A stretch of 64,000 nucleotides of DNA from contig NZ_VWRN01000071.1 in NCBI RefSeq assembly GCF_008632125.1, positions 29,326-93,325 on the forward strand, in the 5' to 3' direction. The stretch's first letter is position 1. Each line of letters opens with the position of its first letter. This stretch comes from Cupriavidus cauae. Its GTDB lineage: Bacteria > Pseudomonadota > Gammaproteobacteria > Burkholderiales > Burkholderiaceae. The translations under genes and the position numbers were made by a program. Shown here in pieces: positions 8,999 through 16,887 of this stretch. Below the pieces are notes generated by a model that saw nothing but the letters and a program-made list of their open reading frames with translations, had not been told where the DNA came from and did not search any database.

Positions 8999-9015
8999 CG
9001 CACCATCGTGATGCA
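8999..9015 (+). promoter_or_regulatory. NtrC-type enhancer box 1 (upstream of urtA)
   Basis: GCACC (9000-9004), 5 bp, GATGC (9010-9014), one base off the NtrC half-site consensus GCACC-N5-GGTGC. It lies inside a larger inverted repeat, TTGCATCA (8990-8997) and TGATGCAA (9009-9016). The centre is about 110 bp before the transcription start expected from the sigma-54 site, a usual enhancer distance. Confidence 0.6.
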
Positions 9016-9025
9016 AGGCGCCGGC

Positions 9026-9040
9026 GCACCGCCACGGTGC
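9026..9040 (+). promoter_or_regulatory. NtrC-type enhancer box 2 (upstream of urtA)
   Basis: GCACC (9026-9030), GCCAC spacer, GGTGC (9036-9040): an exact match to the dyad core of NtrC sites. Its centre is 26 bp from that of box 1 and about 84 bp before the expected start of transcription. Paired NtrC boxes of this kind support oligomer binding and activation of sigma-54 polymerase. Confidence 0.7.
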
Positions 9041-9063
9041 CGTCATGCCAATGCAGTCTCCCG

Positions 9064-9090
9064 CGCGGCGCCAGGCCGCGTTCTTTTTTT
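9064..9090 (+). terminator. Possible weak terminator between the MaoC gene and the urea operon
   Basis: CGCGG (9064-9068) pairs with CCGCG (9076-9080), followed by TTCTTTTTTT. The stem is short, so termination may be partial. It would separate the MaoC transcript from the sigma-54 transcript that starts about 27 bp later. Confidence 0.45.
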
Positions 9091-9091
9091 G

Positions 9092-9107
9092 TGGCACGCT
9101 AGTTGCA
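9092..9107 (+). promoter_or_regulatory. Sigma-54 (RpoN) promoter of the urt-ure operon
   Basis: TGGCACG (9092-9098), 4 bp, TTGCA (9103-9107): a perfect match to the -24/-12 consensus with the invariant GG and GC dinucleotides correctly spaced. The urtA start codon is 56 bp downstream, and NtrC-like boxes lie upstream. This predicts nitrogen-limitation control of urea import and hydrolysis. Confidence 0.9.
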
Positions 9108-9162
9108 GAAGTGCTCCCGGGGTGCGTTCTTCCTCGAACACAAACAGAGCTAGGGAGCTGCA

Positions 9163-10419
9163 ATGAAACGACGTGAGGTGTTGAAGCTGTCGGCGTTGGC
9201 CGCCGCGGCGATGATCGGTACCAGCCCGCTGGCGATCGCGCAATCGAAAGAGCCGATCAAGGTGGGCGTGCTGCATTCGCTGTCGGGCACGATGGCGATC
9301 TCGGAGACGTCGCTGAAGGACGTCGCGCTGATGGCCATCGACGAGATCAACAAGAGCGGCGGCGTGCTGGGCCGCAAGCTGGTGCCGGTGGTCGTCGATC
9401 CCGCGTCGAACTGGCCGCTGTTCGCCGAGAAGGCGCGCCAGCTGATCAGCAACGACAAGGTCGCGGTGACCTTCGGCTGCTGGACCTCGGTGTCGCGCAA
9501 GTCGGTGCTGCCGGTCTACGAGGAACTGAACGCGCTGCTGTTCTATCCGGTGCAGTACGAGGGAGAGGAGATGTCGAAGAACGTCTTCTACACCGGCGCC
9601 GCGCCGAATCAGCAGGCCATTCCCGCGGTCGAGTACCTGATGAGCAAGGAGGGCGGCGGCGCGAAGCGCTTCTTCCTGCTGGGCACCGACTACGTGTACC
9701 CGCGCACCACCAACAAGATCCTGCGCGCCTTCCTGAAGAGCAAGGGCGTGGCCGACAAGGACATCGAGGAGGTCTACACGCCGTTCGGCCACAGCGATTA
9801 CCAGACCATCGTCGCCAACATCAAGAAGTTCTCGCAGGGCGGCCGCACCGCGGTGATCTCGACGATCAACGGCGATTCCAACGTGCCCTTCTACAAGGAA
9901 CTGGGCAACGCGGGCCTGAAGGCCAAGGACGTGCCGGTGGTGGCGTTCTCGGTCGGCGAGGAAGAGCTGCGCGGCATCGACACCAAGCCGCTGGTCGGCC
10001 ATCTGGCCGCGTGGAACTACTTCATGTCCGTCAAGAACCCGGAGAACGACGCCTTCAAGAAGCAATGGGCGGCCTGGGTCAAGGCGAACAACCTGCCGGG
10101 CGGCGACAAGCGCGTGACCAACGATCCGATGGAAGCGACTTACGTCGGCATCCACATGTGGGCGCAGGCGGTCAAGAAGGCCGGCACCACCGATCCGAAC
10201 AAGGTCCGCGCCGCGATGATCGGCCAGACCTTCAAGGCGCCGAGCGGCTTCACGCTGACGATGGGCGAGAACCACCACTTGTACAAGCCGGTGATGATCG
10301 GCGAGGTCAAAGGCGACGGTCAGTTCTCGGTCGTGTGGAAGACGCCGAAGCCGCTGCGCGCGCAGCCGTGGAGCCCGTTCATCGCGGGCAACGAGGGCAA
10401 GCCGGACAAGGTGATGTAA
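9163..10419 (+). CDS. urtA: Urea ABC transporter substrate-binding protein
   Basis: 418-residue periplasmic binding protein of the branched-chain amino acid/amide type. The N-terminus (MKRREVLKLSALAAAAMIGT) has a twin-arginine-like signal, with likely cleavage after the AIA at ~26. The mature part opens with PIKVGVLHSLSGTMAISE, typical of UrtA, and contains the FYPVQYEGEEMSKNVFYTGA stretch. It captures urea for UrtBC. First gene of the operon, 56 bp after the sigma-54 site. The following 185-bp gap to urtB holds a GC-rich stem-loop repeat that may trim or stabilise the abundant urtA mRNA (inference). Confidence 0.97.
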   Translation: MKRREVLKLSALAAAAMIGTSPLAIAQSKEPIKVGVLHSLSGTMAISETSLKDVALMAIDEINKSGGVLGRKLVPVVVDPASNWPLFAEKARQLISNDKVAVTFGCWTSVSRKSVLPVYEELNALLFYPVQYEGEEMSKNVFYTGAAPNQQAIPAVEYLMSKEGGGAKRFFLLGTDYVYPRTTNKILRAFLKSKGVADKDIEEVYTPFGHSDYQTIVANIKKFSQGGRTAVISTINGDSNVPFYKELGNAGLKAKDVPVVAFSVGEEELRGIDTKPLVGHLAAWNYFMSVKNPENDAFKKQWAAWVKANNLPGGDKRVTNDPMEATYVGIHMWAQAVKKAGTTDPNKVRAAMIGQTFKAPSGFTLTMGENHHLYKPVMIGEVKGDGQFSVVWKTPKPLRAQPWSPFIAGNEGKPDKVM

Positions 10420-10460
10420 GGGCTGTCGTCGAGGGGGAGCAAATCACCCCCTTTCCCAGA

Positions 10461-10484
10461 CCCTCTCCCCCCGAGGGGAGAGGG
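10461..10484. repeat. CCCTCTCC-type stem-loop repeat in the urtA-urtB gap
   Basis: CCCTCTCCCC (10461-10470), 4-nt loop, GGGGAGAGGG (10475-10484), a perfect 10-bp-arm hairpin; a related GAGGGAGAGGG half lies near 10513-10524. The same core recurs at 36557-36580 and, with another loop, at 36653-36676, so this is a dispersed repeat family. No T tract, so it is not a clear terminator. Confidence 0.75.
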
Positions 10485-10604
10485 GGAACACAGTCGGTTC
10501 TCGCATTCCGCAGAGGGAGAGGGCAGCGGCGCCCCTTGTTCCGCTGCGGTTCCGCTGCCGTTCGTTCGATGGCCATCGTCTTGATCCAACCACCACCCAT
10601 CTCC

Positions 10605-12242
10605 ATGTCCCGATCCATGCTGCCCCGCGCGCCCTGGTGGCGCGCCACGCTCGCCGTGCTGCTGCTGATGGCGGCGCCCGCGCTGTGGGCGGCCGCCGCG
10701 CTGACCCAGGCCGATCTGCGGCCCCTGGCCGAAGACGATTTCGATGCCAAGCGCGCCGCCATCGTCGCGCTGGCCAAGGCCGACCCCAAGCAGGCCGGCC
10801 CGATCCTGCAGGCGCTGCAGGACGACACGCTGCAGTTCGCGCCGGGCGTCGGCATGGTGCGCGTGGAGGGCGAGCGCGCGATCGACGCCATCACCGGCAA
10901 GCCGGTCGAGGTCGATGCGGCCGCGCTGCAATCGCTGACGCTGAACAACAGCCTGCGCGCGCAGATCGACGGCGCGGCTGGCAGCCTGCTGCTGTCCTCG
11001 CCCGACGCAACGGTGCGCGCGCAGGCGATCGCCGCGCTGCTCGAGCGCCCCGAGGACGCGCCGCGCGAGGCCGTCGCCGCCGCGCGCCAGTCGGAGGCCG
11101 ACACCGCGCTGCGCGCCCAGCTCGACGTGATCTGGGCCAATACCGTGCTCGCCGACGGCAGCCGGGACGAACGGCTCGAAGCGATCCGCATTCTCGGCCG
11201 CGACAGCGATCCGGTCACGCGCCAGCGGCTGCAGCCGCTGGTCGAACGCGACGAGAGCGGCCAATACCGCGAGCCGGACGCGCAACTGCGCGCCGCCGCG
11301 CAGCAGGCGCTCGACAACCTGCAAGCGAGCGAGCGCCAGGCCGAGCTGATCGGCAACCTGTTCGCCGGCCTGAGCCTGGGCAGCGTGCTGCTGCTGGCCG
11401 CGCTGGGCCTGGCCATCACCTATGGCCTGATCGGCGTGATCAACATGGCCCACGGCGAATTCCTGATGATCGGCGCCTATGCGACGTGGCTGGTGCAGTC
11501 GCTGTTCCGCACCTATCTGCCCGACGCCTTCGACTGGTATCTGCCGGCGGCCTTGCCCGCGGCCTTCCTTGCCGCCGCCGCGGTCGGCTTCGTGCTGGAG
11601 CGGCTGGTGCTGCGCCATCTGTACGGCCGGCCGCTGGAAACGCTGCTGGCGACCTTCGGCGTCAGCCTGCTGCTGATGCAGGCGGTGCGGATGCTGTTCG
11701 GCGCGCAGAACGTCGAGGTCGCCAATCCCAGCTGGATGAGCGGCGGCGTGCAGTGGATGCCGGGCCTGGTCATTCCGTACAACCGCATCGTCATCGTGGT
11801 GTTCGCGCTGGCCGTGGTGGCGATCGCCTGGGCCGTGCTGAACCGCACCCGGCTGGGCCTGTTCGTGCGCGCCACCACGCAGAACCGGACGATGGCGGCC
11901 TGCGTCGGCGTGCGCACCTGGAAGGTCGACAGCTATGCCTTCGCCTTCGGCGCGGGCATCGCGGGCCTGGGCGGCTGCGCGCTGTCGCAGATCGGCAATG
12001 TCGGCCCCGACCTGGGGCAGGCCTACATCATCGATTCCTTCATGGTGGTCGTGCTCGGCGGCGTGGGGCAGCTGGCCGGCACCATCGTCGGTGCCTTCGG
12101 CCTGGGGATCATCAACAAGTTCATCGAGCCGTTCTACGGCGCGGTGCTGGCCAAGATCATCGTCCTGGTGCTGATCGTGCTGTTCATCCAGAAGCGGCCA
12201 CAGGGACTGTTCGCGCTCAAGGGGCGCAGCGCGGAGGCATGA
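10605..12242 (+). CDS. urtB: Urea ABC transporter permease UrtB (long form with N-terminal periplasmic domain)
   Basis: 545-residue permease. The N-terminal signal-like helix (WWRATLAVLLLMAAPALWAA) is followed by ~220 residues of helical, HEAT-like sequence (TQADLRPLAEDDFDAKRAAI onward), found in long-form UrtB proteins. From ~250 comes a LivH-type permease with GLSLGSVLLLAALGLAITYG and INMAHGEFLMIGAYATW. Start chosen at 10605 (MSRSML); ATGs at 10569 and 10617 are possible and none has a strong ribosome site. The stop overlaps the urtC start, showing translational coupling. Confidence 0.93.
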   Translation: MSRSMLPRAPWWRATLAVLLLMAAPALWAAAALTQADLRPLAEDDFDAKRAAIVALAKADPKQAGPILQALQDDTLQFAPGVGMVRVEGERAIDAITGKPVEVDAAALQSLTLNNSLRAQIDGAAGSLLLSSPDATVRAQAIAALLERPEDAPREAVAAARQSEADTALRAQLDVIWANTVLADGSRDERLEAIRILGRDSDPVTRQRLQPLVERDESGQYREPDAQLRAAAQQALDNLQASERQAELIGNLFAGLSLGSVLLLAALGLAITYGLIGVINMAHGEFLMIGAYATWLVQSLFRTYLPDAFDWYLPAALPAAFLAAAAVGFVLERLVLRHLYGRPLETLLATFGVSLLLMQAVRMLFGAQNVEVANPSWMSGGVQWMPGLVIPYNRIVIVVFALAVVAIAWAVLNRTRLGLFVRATTQNRTMAACVGVRTWKVDSYAFAFGAGIAGLGGCALSQIGNVGPDLGQAYIIDSFMVVVLGGVGQLAGTIVGAFGLGIINKFIEPFYGAVLAKIIVLVLIVLFIQKRPQGLFALKGRSAEA

Positions 12243-13558
12243 TGCAAAGCTCGATCGATCCCGGTACGCGTGCCTTCACGCTGGCGGTGCCCGCGCGCCA
12301 GCCGCTGTTTTCCGCGCGCGGCTGGCTGGCGCTCGCCGTCGTCGCGCTACTCGCGGCCGTGGCGGTGCCGGTGTGCGCGCTGGTGCTGCCCGACACCCAT
12401 CCGCTGCATCTGTCCGCCTATGCGCTGACGCTGATCGGCAAGATCATGTGCTTCGCGCTGGCGGCGATCGCGCTGGACCTGGTGTGGGGCTACTGCGGCA
12501 TCCTGAGCCTGGGTCACGGACTGTTCTTCGCGCTGGGCGGCTACGCGATGGGCATGTACCTGATGCGCGCGATCGGCCGCGACGGCGTCTATCGCAGCGA
12601 GCTGCCCGACTTCATGGTGTTCCTCGACTGGAAGGAGCTGCCGTGGTTCTGGCACGGCACCGAACACTTCGGCTACGCGCTGCTGCTGGTGTTGCTGGTG
12701 CCCGGCGTGCTGGCCTGGCTGTTCGGCTTCTTCGCCTTCCGCTCGCGCATCAAGGGCGTCTACCTGTCGATCATCACGCAGGCGATGACGTATGCCGCGA
12801 TGCTGCTGTTCTTCCGCAACGAGACCGGTTTCGGCGGCAACAACGGCTTCACCGACTTCAAGCGCATCGCGGGCTTCGCCATCGCCGCGCCCGAGACGCG
12901 CACCGTGCTGTTCGTGCTGACGGCCTTCGCGCTGCTGGGCGGGCTGATCGCCTGCCGCTATATCGTGACCTCGAAGCTCGGCCGCGTCGTCACCGCGGTA
13001 CGCGATGCCGAGACCCGCGTGATGTTCTCCGGCTACAACCCGCTCGGCTACAAGCTGTTCGTCTGGACCTTCTCGGCGGTGCTGTGCGGCATCGCGGGCG
13101 CGCTGTATGTGCCGCAGGTCGGCATCATCAATCCGGGCGAGATGTCGCCCGCGAATTCGATCGAGATGGCGGTCTGGGTCGCGGTCGGCGGGCGCGGCAC
13201 GCTGATCGGTCCGGTGATCGGCGCCTTCCTGGTCAATGGCGCGAAGACGCTGTTCACCGCGCACTTCGCCGAGTACTGGCTGTTCCTGCTCGGCGCGATG
13301 TTCGTGCTGGTGACGCTGTATCTGCCGAATGGCGTGGTGGGGCTGCTGGCGCGGCTGCGCCGTGCCGACGGTGTGCGCGCGTCCGCGCCGTCCGCGGCCT
13401 CCGCGTCGCCCGCTGCATCCGCGTCACCCGCTGCATCCGCGTTGCCCGCTGCATCCGCGTCGCCCGCTGCATCCGCGTCACCATCTTCATCCGCGTCGCC
13501 GACGACGCCCGCCACACCGATCGCGGCGCCGGCCGCCCGCAGCGGAGCAAAAGCATGA
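12239..13558 (+). CDS. urtC: Urea ABC transporter permease UrtC, with repeat-encoded C-terminal tail
   Basis: 439-residue LivM-type permease; YCGILSLGHGLFFALGGYAMGMYL and the conserved loop GGRGTLIGPVIGAFLVNGAKT are visible. GGAGG immediately precedes a double ATG at 12239/12242 that overlaps the urtB stop. After the last membrane helix (LYLPNGVVGLLARLRRADG) comes a ~60-residue Ala/Ser/Pro tail coded by an 18-bp tandem repeat (13397-13500). Such a tail is not part of the permease fold and probably lies in the cytoplasm. The stop overlaps the urtD ATG by 4 bp. Confidence 0.94.
   Translation: MMQSSIDPGTRAFTLAVPARQPLFSARGWLALAVVALLAAVAVPVCALVLPDTHPLHLSAYALTLIGKIMCFALAAIALDLVWGYCGILSLGHGLFFALGGYAMGMYLMRAIGRDGVYRSELPDFMVFLDWKELPWFWHGTEHFGYALLLVLLVPGVLAWLFGFFAFRSRIKGVYLSIITQAMTYAAMLLFFRNETGFGGNNGFTDFKRIAGFAIAAPETRTVLFVLTAFALLGGLIACRYIVTSKLGRVVTAVRDAETRVMFSGYNPLGYKLFVWTFSAVLCGIAGALYVPQVGIINPGEMSPANSIEMAVWVAVGGRGTLIGPVIGAFLVNGAKTLFTAHFAEYWLFLLGAMFVLVTLYLPNGVVGLLARLRRADGVRASAPSAASASPAASASPAASALPAASASPAASASPSSSASPTTPATPIAAPAARSGAKA
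13397..13500 (+). repeat. 18-bp in-frame tandem repeat in the 3' end of urtC
   Basis: Five copies of a unit close to GCATCCGCGTCGCCCGCT (13397, 13415, 13433, 13451, 13469) plus a partial sixth. Each encodes Ala-Ser-Ala-Ser-Pro-Ala. Unit length is a multiple of three, so slippage would change tail length without a frameshift. Confidence 0.9.
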
Positions 13559-14433
13559 TCGCCGCAACGGACCCGAACCGAAATCCGACGCCACGCCACG
13601 ACGCCACGCAGGCGGAAAGCGGCGATGCCACCGGCCTGGGCCGCGTGCTCGAGCGCGGCGCCATCGATGTCTCGCACGGCCCGATCCTCTATCTGGAGGA
13701 CGTCACCGTGCAGTTCGACGGCTTCCGCGCGCTGAACAAGCTGACGCTGTCGATCGACCACGGCGAGCTGCGCTGCGTGATCGGCCCCAATGGCGCGGGC
13801 AAGACCACGATGATGGACGTGATCACCGGCAAGACCGGGCCGCGCAATGCCTCGGTCAGCGGCCGCGTGTTTCTCGGCCAGAGCATCGACCTGATGCGGT
13901 TGAACGAGCCGACCATCGCGCAGACCGGCATCGGCCGCAAGTTCCAGAAGCCGACCGTGTTCGAGCAGCACGCGGTGTGGGAGAACCTGGAGCTGGCGAT
14001 GAAGGCCGACAAGCGCTGGTGGTCGTCGCTGCGCGCGCGGCTCGACGCGGACGGCCGCAACCGCATCGAGCAGACGCTGGCGCTGACGGCCCTGGAAGAC
14101 GAGGCCTACCGGCCGGCGGGGCTGCTGTCGCACGGGCAGAAGCAGCGGCTCGAGATCGGCATGCTGCTGATGCAGCAGCCGCAGCTGCTGCTGCTCGACG
14201 AACCGGTGGCCGGCATGACCGACGAGGAAACCATGCAGCTGGCGAAGCTGCTCGATGGCCTGCGCGGCAGCTGCTCGATGATGGTGGTCGAACACGACAT
14301 GGAATTCGTCGCCGCGCTGGCGGGCGAGTCCGGCAAGGTCACGGTGCTGTCCGAAGGCAGCGTGCTGGCCGAGGGCACGCTGGACGCGGTCAAGCGCGAC
14401 GAGCGCGTGATCGAATCGTATTTGGGGCGCTGA
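13555..14433 (+). CDS. urtD: Urea ABC transporter ATP-binding protein UrtD
   Basis: 292-residue ABC ATPase. Walker A is GPNGAGKTT (~77-85), Walker B is LLLLDEPVAGMTDEE, with an LSHGQKQRLEIG signature. An extra ~40-residue N-terminal region (TDPNRNPTPRHDATQAESGD) precedes the ATPase core, longer than a minimal LivG. The ATG overlaps the urtC stop (ATGA). It powers urea import with UrtE at the inner membrane. Confidence 0.95.
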   Translation: MIAATDPNRNPTPRHDATQAESGDATGLGRVLERGAIDVSHGPILYLEDVTVQFDGFRALNKLTLSIDHGELRCVIGPNGAGKTTMMDVITGKTGPRNASVSGRVFLGQSIDLMRLNEPTIAQTGIGRKFQKPTVFEQHAVWENLELAMKADKRWWSSLRARLDADGRNRIEQTLALTALEDEAYRPAGLLSHGQKQRLEIGMLLMQQPQLLLLDEPVAGMTDEETMQLAKLLDGLRGSCSMMVVEHDMEFVAALAGESGKVTVLSEGSVLAEGTLDAVKRDERVIESYLGR

Positions 14434-14482
14434 ACTGCCGCGCTGAATTCGGCGCCGGATTGGAACGCAGAAAGGAAAACCG

Positions 14483-15175
14483 ATGCTGCAAGTCAGCGGA
14501 TTGAACCAGTACTACGGCGGCAGCCATATCCTGCGCGACGTCAGCTTCGAGGTGCCCGAAGGCCGGCTGACCACGCTGCTCGGCCGCAACGGCGTGGGCA
14601 AGAGCACGCTGCTGAAATGCCTGATGGGCGTGGTGCAGACGCGCAGCGGCAGCATCCGCTGGAATGGCCGGGCGCTGGACAAGGCGCCGCCCTACGAGCG
14701 CGTCGCCGCCGGGCTGGCGTATGTGCCGCAGGGGCGCGAGATCTTTCCGCGGCTGACCGTCGAGGAGAACCTGCTGATCGGCGCGGCCAGCCGCGGCAAG
14801 CCGGACGGTGTGCCCGACCGCATCTACCAGCTGTTTCCGGTGCTGCGCACGATGCGGCAACGTCGCGGCGGCGACCTGTCCGGTGGGCAGCAACAGCAGC
14901 TGGCGATCGGCCGCGCGCTGATGAGCGAGCCGAAGCTGCTGATTCTCGACGAGCCCACAGAAGGCATCCAGCCGTCGATCATCCAGGACATTGGCCGCGC
15001 GCTGCGGCTGCTGGTCGACGAGTTCGGCATGACGGTGCTGCTGGTCGAGCAGTACTACGAATTCGCGCGCCATCTGGCCGATCACTACGTGGTGATGAGC
15101 CGCGGCGAGGTGGTGGCGAGCGGCGAGGGCGGCCGGATGGAAGAAGAGGGCGTGCGGGAGATGATCGCGGTCTAG
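14483..15175 (+). CDS. urtE: Urea ABC transporter ATP-binding protein UrtE
   Basis: 230-residue LivF-type ABC ATPase. Walker A GRNGVGKST (~33-41), signature LSGGQQQQLAIGRAL, Walker B LLILDEPTEGIQPS and the H-loop region VLLVEQYYEFAR are all present. AGAAAGGA precedes the ATG. Gap of 49 bp from urtD; ureD follows after 58 bp on the same strand, joining import to hydrolysis. Confidence 0.96.
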   Translation: MLQVSGLNQYYGGSHILRDVSFEVPEGRLTTLLGRNGVGKSTLLKCLMGVVQTRSGSIRWNGRALDKAPPYERVAAGLAYVPQGREIFPRLTVEENLLIGAASRGKPDGVPDRIYQLFPVLRTMRQRRGGDLSGGQQQQLAIGRALMSEPKLLILDEPTEGIQPSIIQDIGRALRLLVDEFGMTVLLVEQYYEFARHLADHYVVMSRGEVVASGEGGRMEEEGVREMIAV

Positions 15176-15233
15176 GCGGCCTCTCTCCTTTTCCCTGTCT
15201 TTATCTCGCTTTCTCCCGCTCCTTCGCCGAGTC

Positions 15234-16118
15234 ATGCGCCATCCCGATTTCCCCGCCGACGATCCCGCCGCGACGCTGGCGATGCCGGCCGCGTGGCACG
15301 CTAGCCTGCGCCTGCGCTTCGCGGTGCGCGGCGAGCGCAGCGCGCTGGTCGAGCGGCGGCATGCCGGGCCGCTGATGGTGCAGAAGCCGCTGTATCCGGA
15401 GGGCGGCATCTGCCACGCGGTGGTGCTGCATCCCCCGGCCGGCATCGCGGGCGGCGACGTGCTCGACATCGATATCGGCATCGAATCCGGCGCGCACGCG
15501 GTGCTGGCCACGCCGGGCGCGACCAAGTGGTACAAGTCGCTCGGCCGCGACGCCAGCCAGTGCGTGCGCATCGTGGTCGCCACGGGCGCGCGCCTCGACT
15601 GGCTGCCGCAGGAAAACATCGTGTTCGACGATGCGCGCGCGCGGCTCGCGACCACCGTCGAGGTGGCGCCCGGCGCCAGCGCGATCGGCTGGGACGCGCT
15701 GGTGCTCGGCCGGCAGGCGTCCGGCGAGCAATGGCGACGGGGCACGGCGTGGATGGACACGCGCATCGGGCAGGGCACGCGCACGCTGTGGCGCGAGCAC
15801 GCCCGCCTCGATGCCGATTCGCTGCTGCGCCACGCACGCGTGGGGCTGGACGGCCTGCCGGTGCTCGGCACGCTGTGGGCCGTCGGCGCGGGCGCGACGC
15901 AGGACCTGGCCGAGCGGCTTGCCGAGAGCCTGCCGTATCGCGCCGATCTGCGTGCCGGTGTGACCTGCCTCGCCGACGCCGAGCAGCCGATGCTGCTGCT
16001 GCGCGTGCTGGGCGCGCGCATCGAACCGGTGCGCGAGCTGATGGTGGCGGCGTGGAGCGCGTTGCGCATGCCGATCCATGGGGTCGAGGCGAAGCCGCTG
16101 CGGCTGTGGTCGACGTGA
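15234..16118 (+). CDS. ureD: Urease accessory protein UreD
   Basis: 294-residue UreD/UreH, the scaffold that binds apo-urease and passes nickel from UreG through UreF. The family segment MVQKPLYPEGGICHAVVLHP, then GGDVLDIDIGIESGAHAVLAT and KWYKSLGRDA, is clear. The ATG is near a run of TCTTTC and CGCTCC with no strong ribosome site. A degenerate 12-bp tandem repeat starts at its stop codon. Confidence 0.95.
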   Translation: MRHPDFPADDPAATLAMPAAWHASLRLRFAVRGERSALVERRHAGPLMVQKPLYPEGGICHAVVLHPPAGIAGGDVLDIDIGIESGAHAVLATPGATKWYKSLGRDASQCVRIVVATGARLDWLPQENIVFDDARARLATTVEVAPGASAIGWDALVLGRQASGEQWRRGTAWMDTRIGQGTRTLWREHARLDADSLLRHARVGLDGLPVLGTLWAVGAGATQDLAERLAESLPYRADLRAGVTCLADAEQPMLLLRVLGARIEPVRELMVAAWSALRMPIHGVEAKPLRLWST

Positions 16119-16306
16119 TGGCGGACGTGAGGGCCGACGTGAGGGCCGACGCGAGGGCCGACGCGAGGGCCGAAGCGAGGGCCGAAGCGAGGGCCGAAGC
16201 GAGGGCCGAAGCGATGGCCGGCGTAACGGCGGAGCTGATGGCGAACGTAATGGCGAACGTAATGGCGAACGTCATGGCGGCCGTACCGGTGAACGCGATG
16301 GCCTGC
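16115..16306. repeat. Degenerate 12-bp tandem repeat filling the ureD-ureA spacer
   Basis: About sixteen 12-bp units from 16115, the central ones GCGAGGGCCGAC or GCGAGGGCCGAA, decaying on the 3' side to GTAATGGCGAAC. The first unit overlaps the ureD stop codon. Because 12 is a multiple of three, one reading frame runs open through the array as Ala-Arg-Ala-Glu/Asp repeats, but it lacks its own start signal and is not called as a gene. Confidence 0.9.
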
Positions 16307-16353
16307 GTGCCGTGCCAACCGAAAGACAACGAACCGAACACCGAGGACAGGCG

Positions 16354-16656
16354 ATGGAATTGACGCCAAGAGAGAAGGACAAGCTGCTGATCTTCACCGC
16401 CGCGCTGCTGGCCGAGCGCCGCCGCGCGCGCGGGCTGAAGCTGAACTATCCCGAGGCGGTGGCGCTGATTACCGCCGCCATCATGGAGGGCGCGCGCGAC
16501 GGGCGCACCGTCGCCGAACTGATGCATGCCGGCACCACGGTGCTGTCGCGCGAGGACGTGATGGAGGGCGTCGCCGAGATGATCCCCGAGATCCAGGTCG
16601 AGGCGACCTTTCCCGACGGCACCAAGCTGGTCACCGTGCATCAGCCGATCGTTTGA
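16354..16656 (+). CDS. ureA: Urease gamma subunit
   Basis: 100-residue UreA, exactly the family length. MELTPREKDKLLIFTAALLA, LNYPEAVALITAAIMEGARD and the final VTVHQPIV are diagnostic. The ATG is 6 bp after GAGGACAG. It is separated from ureB by ureJ and two repeat arrays, an arrangement seen in some Burkholderiales. Confidence 0.98.
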   Translation: MELTPREKDKLLIFTAALLAERRRARGLKLNYPEAVALITAAIMEGARDGRTVAELMHAGTTVLSREDVMEGVAEMIPEIQVEATFPDGTKLVTVHQPIV

Positions 16657-16683
16657 CGCACTACGGGCGTATCGCACGCATGC

Positions 16684-16824
16684 ACGCATCGGACGCATCG
16701 CACGCATCGCACGCCGGTAAGCAGGCACGCAGGCGCGCAGGCGCGCAGGCACGCAGGCACGCAGGCACGCAGGCACGCAGGCACGCAGGCACGCAGGCGC
16801 GCAGGCACGCAGGCACGCAGGCGC
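16684..16824. repeat. 8-bp tandem repeat filling the ureA-ureJ spacer
   Basis: Thirteen 8-bp units GCAGGCAC or GCAGGCGC from 16721 to 16824, preceded by three or four looser ACGCATCGC units (16684-16714). Unit length is not a multiple of three, as expected outside a coding frame. Confidence 0.93.
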
Positions 16825-16887
16825 GCATCGCACACATGTCGGACATCCCAGCCGCTGACTGAATTTCCGTATTTCACCGAGGACAAC

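Noticed and set aside
16115..16363. Ala/Arg/Glu repeat protein coded by the 12-bp array after ureD
   Set aside because: The frame is open only because the unit is a multiple of three; it has no start of its own and arises from an antisense-like frame in ureD.
16684..16824. Possible CRISPR-like array
   Set aside because: Units of 7-14 bp are directly adjacent with no unique spacers, so this and the other arrays are simple tandem repeats.
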